Shown piece after piece: positions 61,281-64,000 of a DNA stretch of 64,000 bases; position 1 is the first letter of the stretch; each line of letters starts with the position of its first letter. The notes under the pieces were generated by a model. The model saw nothing but the letters and a program-made list of their open reading frames with translations. It ran no database searches and was not told the origin of the DNA. The position numbers were made by a program, and so were the translations under genes. This DNA is from Streptomyces lincolnensis (GTDB taxonomy: Bacteria; Actinomycetota; Actinomycetes; Streptomycetales; Streptomycetaceae), in the NCBI RefSeq assembly GCF_021173675.1, contig NZ_JAIHON010000009.1, positions 248,001-312,000 on the forward strand. Direction: 5' to 3'.

Positions 61281-62621
61281 ATGCAGCCCAACACTCTGCT
61301 CGACGCGATCCTGGACGAGGCGGGTATCTCGCACGCGGGACTCGCCGCCCATGTGAACCAGGCGGGCCGGGCCCGCGGACTCGCGCTCAGATACGAACAC
61401 ACGGCTGTGGCACGGTGGTTGAAGGGCCAGCGGCCCCGGGGCCAGGTGCCCGACCTGATCTGCGAGGTGCTCGCCACCCGGCTGCAACGGCCCGTCACCC
61501 TCGACGACATCGGCCTCGGTGTCCCCGGTGAGCCGTCCGCCCCGCACGGCACCTCGCTCTCCGGATTCGTCGAGCGGGCCACCGCCCTGTGGCGCTCCGA
61601 CGAGCAGCAGCGCCCGCACATCCTGGGCGCCCCCGCGGTGACCGGTACGCCCGCCGTGATGCCGGTGTGGGAGTGGGAGAACCCGCCCGAGGACGTGGAC
61701 GTCTCACGCGGCGGCCGGCACCGCGTGACCACCGCCGACATCGAGATGCTGCGCGCGGCCCGCGCCCACTACGAGCAGATGTACCGCAAGACCGGTGGCG
61801 TGGCGACCCGCTCCCGGATCGTCGGCTTCCTGAACTCCGAGGCGGCCCCGCTGCTGCGCGGCAGCTACACCGACGCCACGGGCCGCCAGCTCCACCGGGC
61901 GACGGGCGGTCTGGTGGCCGTCGCGGGCATCTGCGCCTACGACTCCGACGCGCACGGGCTCGCCCAGCGCTACTTCCACCAGGCGCTCCGGCTCGCGAAG
62001 GCCAGCGGCGACCGCGGGCTCGGCGCCTACGTGATCGCGCTGCTGGTCAACCAGTCGCTGTTCATGCGGGAGTACCGTCAGGCCGTGGCCTTCGCGGAGG
62101 CCGCGCTGCGCGCCGCCGGCAAGCACATCACGCCGGCGCTCGCCTCCGATCTGTACGCGATGCAGGCGAAGGCGTACGCGCACCTCGGTGACGGCACGAG
62201 CGCGCTGTCCTGCATCCGGCGGGCCGAGCAGGCCGCCGAACGCATCCGGCGCGGATACGAGCCCGACGAGACGGGCTATGTCCAGCCGGGGCTGGTCAAC
62301 GTCCAGGTGGCGGAGGCCCTTCTCAGCCTCGGTGAGCTGGCCGCGGCGGCGGAGCACGCCGCGGCGGCGGTCGACAACCCCGCCCACGACCGGGGCCGGG
62401 TGCACCGGCTGGCCATGCTCAGCACGATCGCGCTGCGCCAGGGCAACGCCGACAAGGCGGTGGCCACCGCCGTGCAGATGGCCGAACAGGCCCGTGGAAT
62501 GGAGTCCCAGCGGCTGCGCGACAGACTCCGGGCGGTGCGTGAGCACTTGGTGCGCAGCGGTTGCGCGGGTACGGCCGAGGCGGCCGAACTGATCGACGGC
62601 GCGCTGCGCGTACCGCTGTAG
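61281..62621 (+). CDS. XRE-type regulator with TPR-like helical repeats
   Basis: 446 aa from the ATG at 61281 (GGGGGGCCTCCCA upstream); the frame is open far upstream without coding character. Residues ~1-80 resemble a divergent XRE HTH (ISHAGLAAHVNQAGRARGLA, TAVARWLKGQRPRGQVPDLI). The rest is alpha-helical repeats including HQALRLAKASGDRGLGAYVI and HLGDGTSALSCIRRAEQAAE, as in NsdA-type Streptomyces developmental regulators. No further assignment. Followed by a NUDIX gene 75 bp downstream. Confidence 0.85.
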   Translation: MQPNTLLDAILDEAGISHAGLAAHVNQAGRARGLALRYEHTAVARWLKGQRPRGQVPDLICEVLATRLQRPVTLDDIGLGVPGEPSAPHGTSLSGFVERATALWRSDEQQRPHILGAPAVTGTPAVMPVWEWENPPEDVDVSRGGRHRVTTADIEMLRAARAHYEQMYRKTGGVATRSRIVGFLNSEAAPLLRGSYTDATGRQLHRATGGLVAVAGICAYDSDAHGLAQRYFHQALRLAKASGDRGLGAYVIALLVNQSLFMREYRQAVAFAEAALRAAGKHITPALASDLYAMQAKAYAHLGDGTSALSCIRRAEQAAERIRRGYEPDETGYVQPGLVNVQVAEALLSLGELAAAAEHAAAAVDNPAHDRGRVHRLAMLSTIALRQGNADKAVATAVQMAEQARGMESQRLRDRLRAVREHLVRSGCAGTAEAAELIDGALRVPL

Positions 62622-62696
62622 ACGGGTACTCGTTCACCGTCACCTCATAGTCCCTGCTGCGATATTGCCACTTACTCGACGGAAGGTGGCAGAACC

Positions 62697-63242
62697 GTGC
62701 AGTGGACGAAACAGAACGAACAAACTGTGTATGAAAACCGCTGGTTCACGGTCAACCTGGCAGATGTGGAACTGCCGGACGGCCGGCATCTGGACCACTT
62801 CCTGATACGCCTGAGGCCCGTCGCCGTGGCCACGGTGGTGAACGAGGCCAACGAGGTCCTCCTCCTGTGGCGCCACCGCTTCATCACCGACAGCTGGGGA
62901 TGGGAACTCGCGGCGGGCGTGGTCGAGGACGGAGAGGACATAGCCGTGGCGGCCGCCAGGGAACTGGAGGAGGAGACCGGCTGGCGGCCGGGGCCCCTGC
63001 ACCACCTGATGAGCGTGGAGCCGTCCAACGGCCTCACCGATGCCAGGCACCACATCTACTGGGCCGACGAGGGCGAGTACGTCGGGCACCCCGTGGACGA
63101 CTTCGAGTCCGACCGCCGGGAATGGGTCTCCCTCAAACTCGTTCCCGACATGGTCGCCCGTGGGGAGGTCCCGGCCGCCAACATGGCGGCCGCGTTATTG
63201 CTGTTGCACCACCTGAGGCTCGGGCAGGACACCTTGCCCTGA
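62697..63242 (+). CDS. NUDIX hydrolase, ADP-ribose pyrophosphatase-like
   Basis: 181 aa from the GTG at 62697, with GGAAGG ten bases upstream. The NUDIX box starts at GVVEDGED and ends AARELEEETGW, matching Gx5Ex7REUxEExGU fully. The aromatic N-terminal YENRWFTVNLADVELPDG is typical of ADP-sugar hydrolases. Codon 167 (63195-63197) is TTA. Substrate unproved; the base composition of the first 25 codons is A/T richer than neighbours. Confidence 0.92.
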   Translation: MQWTKQNEQTVYENRWFTVNLADVELPDGRHLDHFLIRLRPVAVATVVNEANEVLLLWRHRFITDSWGWELAAGVVEDGEDIAVAAARELEEETGWRPGPLHHLMSVEPSNGLTDARHHIYWADEGEYVGHPVDDFESDRREWVSLKLVPDMVARGEVPAANMAAALLLLHHLRLGQDTLP

Positions 63243-63275
63243 TCCTGATTCCCCCCACCCGCGTCCCCCGACGCC

Positions 63276-63533
63276 TCAGCGGCCCAGGGCCTGCCAGACC
63301 GCCACGACGAGTGCGCCCATGGCGGTGAGTACCGCGACCGCGGGCAGCGGCCAGCGGGCGTGCTCCAGTGCGGTGATCCGTGCGCTCAGATCGCTGAGTT
63401 CCTTGTCCGTCTCCTCGGTGCGATGGTTGAGCAGAGCCAGCCCTCCCTCGACACGCGCGTAGGCGACGTCGAGGCGCCGGCGTAACTCTGCGAGTTCGCC
63501 ATGGACCACGGGATGTTCGGGGTCGGTGGTCAC
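63276..63533 (-). CDS. Small coiled-coil protein with C-terminal membrane anchor
   Basis: 85 aa from the GTG at 63533, with AGAGGAG seven bases upstream; the frame extends but upstream codons are atypical. Residues ~10-60 form a charged coiled coil (HGELAELRRRLDVAYARVEG, LNHRTEETDKELSDLSARIT), and ~64-82 is a TM helix (LPAVAVLTAMGALVVAVWQA). Tail-anchored topology. Function unknown. Confidence 0.8.
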   Translation of the reverse strand: MTTDPEHPVVHGELAELRRRLDVAYARVEGGLALLNHRTEETDKELSDLSARITALEHARWPLPAVAVLTAMGALVVAVWQALGR

Positions 63534-63664
63534 GGATCCACTCCTCTCTGTGATCGGCTCATCCCTTGCATGCGCATGAAGAGTCAACTCGCCTGGTGGA
63601 CAGGTGGGGAGAGTGTGCGAGGGGCATATGCGGGCCCGGGGCGCACACGGTGTGTGAATGCAGT

Positions 63665-63694
63665 GGGCCCGGCACTCCGAAGAGTGCCGGGCCC
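63665..63694 (-). terminator. Hairpin after the 3-hydroxyacyl-CoA dehydrogenase gene
   Basis: Perfect 12-bp stem GGGCCCGGCACT/AGTGCCGGGCCC with loop CCGAAG, 65 bp downstream of the stop of the minus-strand gene at 63760. It isolates that gene from the small membrane protein gene. Confidence 0.85.
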
Positions 63695-63759
63695 GTGGCC
63701 GTCGCACTGTGTAACCGGCACCCTGGAACGGGCACTGTGCACCGGGGGACAGCTGTAAA

Positions 63760-64000
63760 TCAGCCGTAGGTGTAGAAACCGGAGCCGGACTTCCGGCCGA
63801 GGCGGCCCGCGTCGACCATGCGCTGGAGCAGCGGGGGAGCGGCGTAGAGGGGCTCCTTGTACTCCTCGTACATCGAGTACGCGACCGAGGCGACCGTGTC
63901 CAGGCCGATCAGGTCGGACAGCTTCAGCGGGCCCATCGGGTGGGCGCAGCCCAGCTCCATGCCGTTGTCGATGTCCTCGCGGCTGGCGATGCCCGACTCG
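63760..64000 (-). CDS. 3-hydroxybutyryl-CoA/3-hydroxyacyl-CoA dehydrogenase, C-terminal part (truncated by window)
   Basis: The frame runs off the right edge; 79 codons are visible. The C-terminal 3HCDH domain is clear: GCAHPMGPLKLSDLIGLDTV and the end RLGRKSGSGFYTYG. This is the Hbd/FadB2-type NAD(P) enzyme used in fatty acid or PHB/butyryl-CoA metabolism. The upstream catalytic residues lie outside the window. Confidence 0.9.
   Translation of the reverse strand, partial: ESGIASREDIDNGMELGCAHPMGPLKLSDLIGLDTVASVAYSMYEEYKEPLYAAPPLLQRMVDAGRLGRKSGSGFYTYG

Overview
The window is chromosomal DNA of a high-G+C filamentous actinobacterium, almost certainly a Streptomyces. Third codon positions are nearly always G or C, GTG and TTG starts are common, genes are joined by ATGA/GTGA overlaps, and several genes carry the rare TTA (bldA) codon. 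The backbone order (pafBC, tatA-tatC, helY, conservon rarA-E/cvn9, glycine-betaine ABC system, glnA4 locus, mycosin pair, infC-rpmI-rplT, pheST) is what I recall for the core of the Streptomyces coelicolor chromosome. No tRNA, rRNA, CRISPR array, prophage or intact insertion sequence is visible.

Layout. 1-6.6 kb: end of pafB, pafC, two small proteins, the Tat translocase genes and a HelY-type helicase. 6.7-14.2 kb: a four-gene minus-strand operon (two DUF1989 proteins, a urea/guanidine carboxylase, allophanate hydrolase) facing a TetR regulator, with a 22-bp palindrome between them. 14.5-19.2 kb: the conservon rarA-E, ending in a CYP157-type P450 that lacks ExxR. 19.2-25.2 kb: an RluA-type pseudouridine synthase, about 0.95 kb without a recognisable gene, a terpene synthase plus P450 pair of softer base composition, and an APC permease whose promoter carries a second copy of the TetR-type palindrome. 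25.4-27.9 kb: PadR regulator and a DrrAB-like exporter. 28-38.5 kb: iron-regulated siderophore-interacting protein, 5'-3' exonuclease, a ProV / ProW-ProX-ProX betaine system, a cupin XRE regulator with a metal-receptor protein, a TDT transporter with divergent LysR, and a class-I glutamine amidotransferase.

38.5-42.9 kb: GntR regulator, GlnA4-type glutamine synthetase-like enzyme, aldehyde dehydrogenase and SDR. Together with the neighbouring amidotransferase they look like a gamma-glutamylation route for an amine (ethanolamine in S. coelicolor). 42.9-51.9 kb: cell-envelope and hypothetical genes, including a 1011-aa disordered membrane protein coupled to a mycosin protease, a beta-lactamase-like serine hydrolase, SseB and DUF1844. 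52-59.7 kb: translation genes infC (apparent ATC start, attenuator-like leader), rpmI, rplT, a SpoU methyltransferase, an orphan PAS histidine kinase, pheS and pheT. 59.8-64 kb: a SpoIIE-type phosphatase, an XRE/TPR-like regulator, a NUDIX hydrolase, a small coiled-coil membrane protein and the 3' end of a 3-hydroxyacyl-CoA dehydrogenase.

The least ordinary items are the shared operator linking the DUF1989/carboxylase operon to a permease 11.7 kb away, the terpene synthase/P450 pair with degenerate metal-binding motifs, and dispersed repeats that supply the C-termini of two proteins. All calls come from reading the sequence without database searches.
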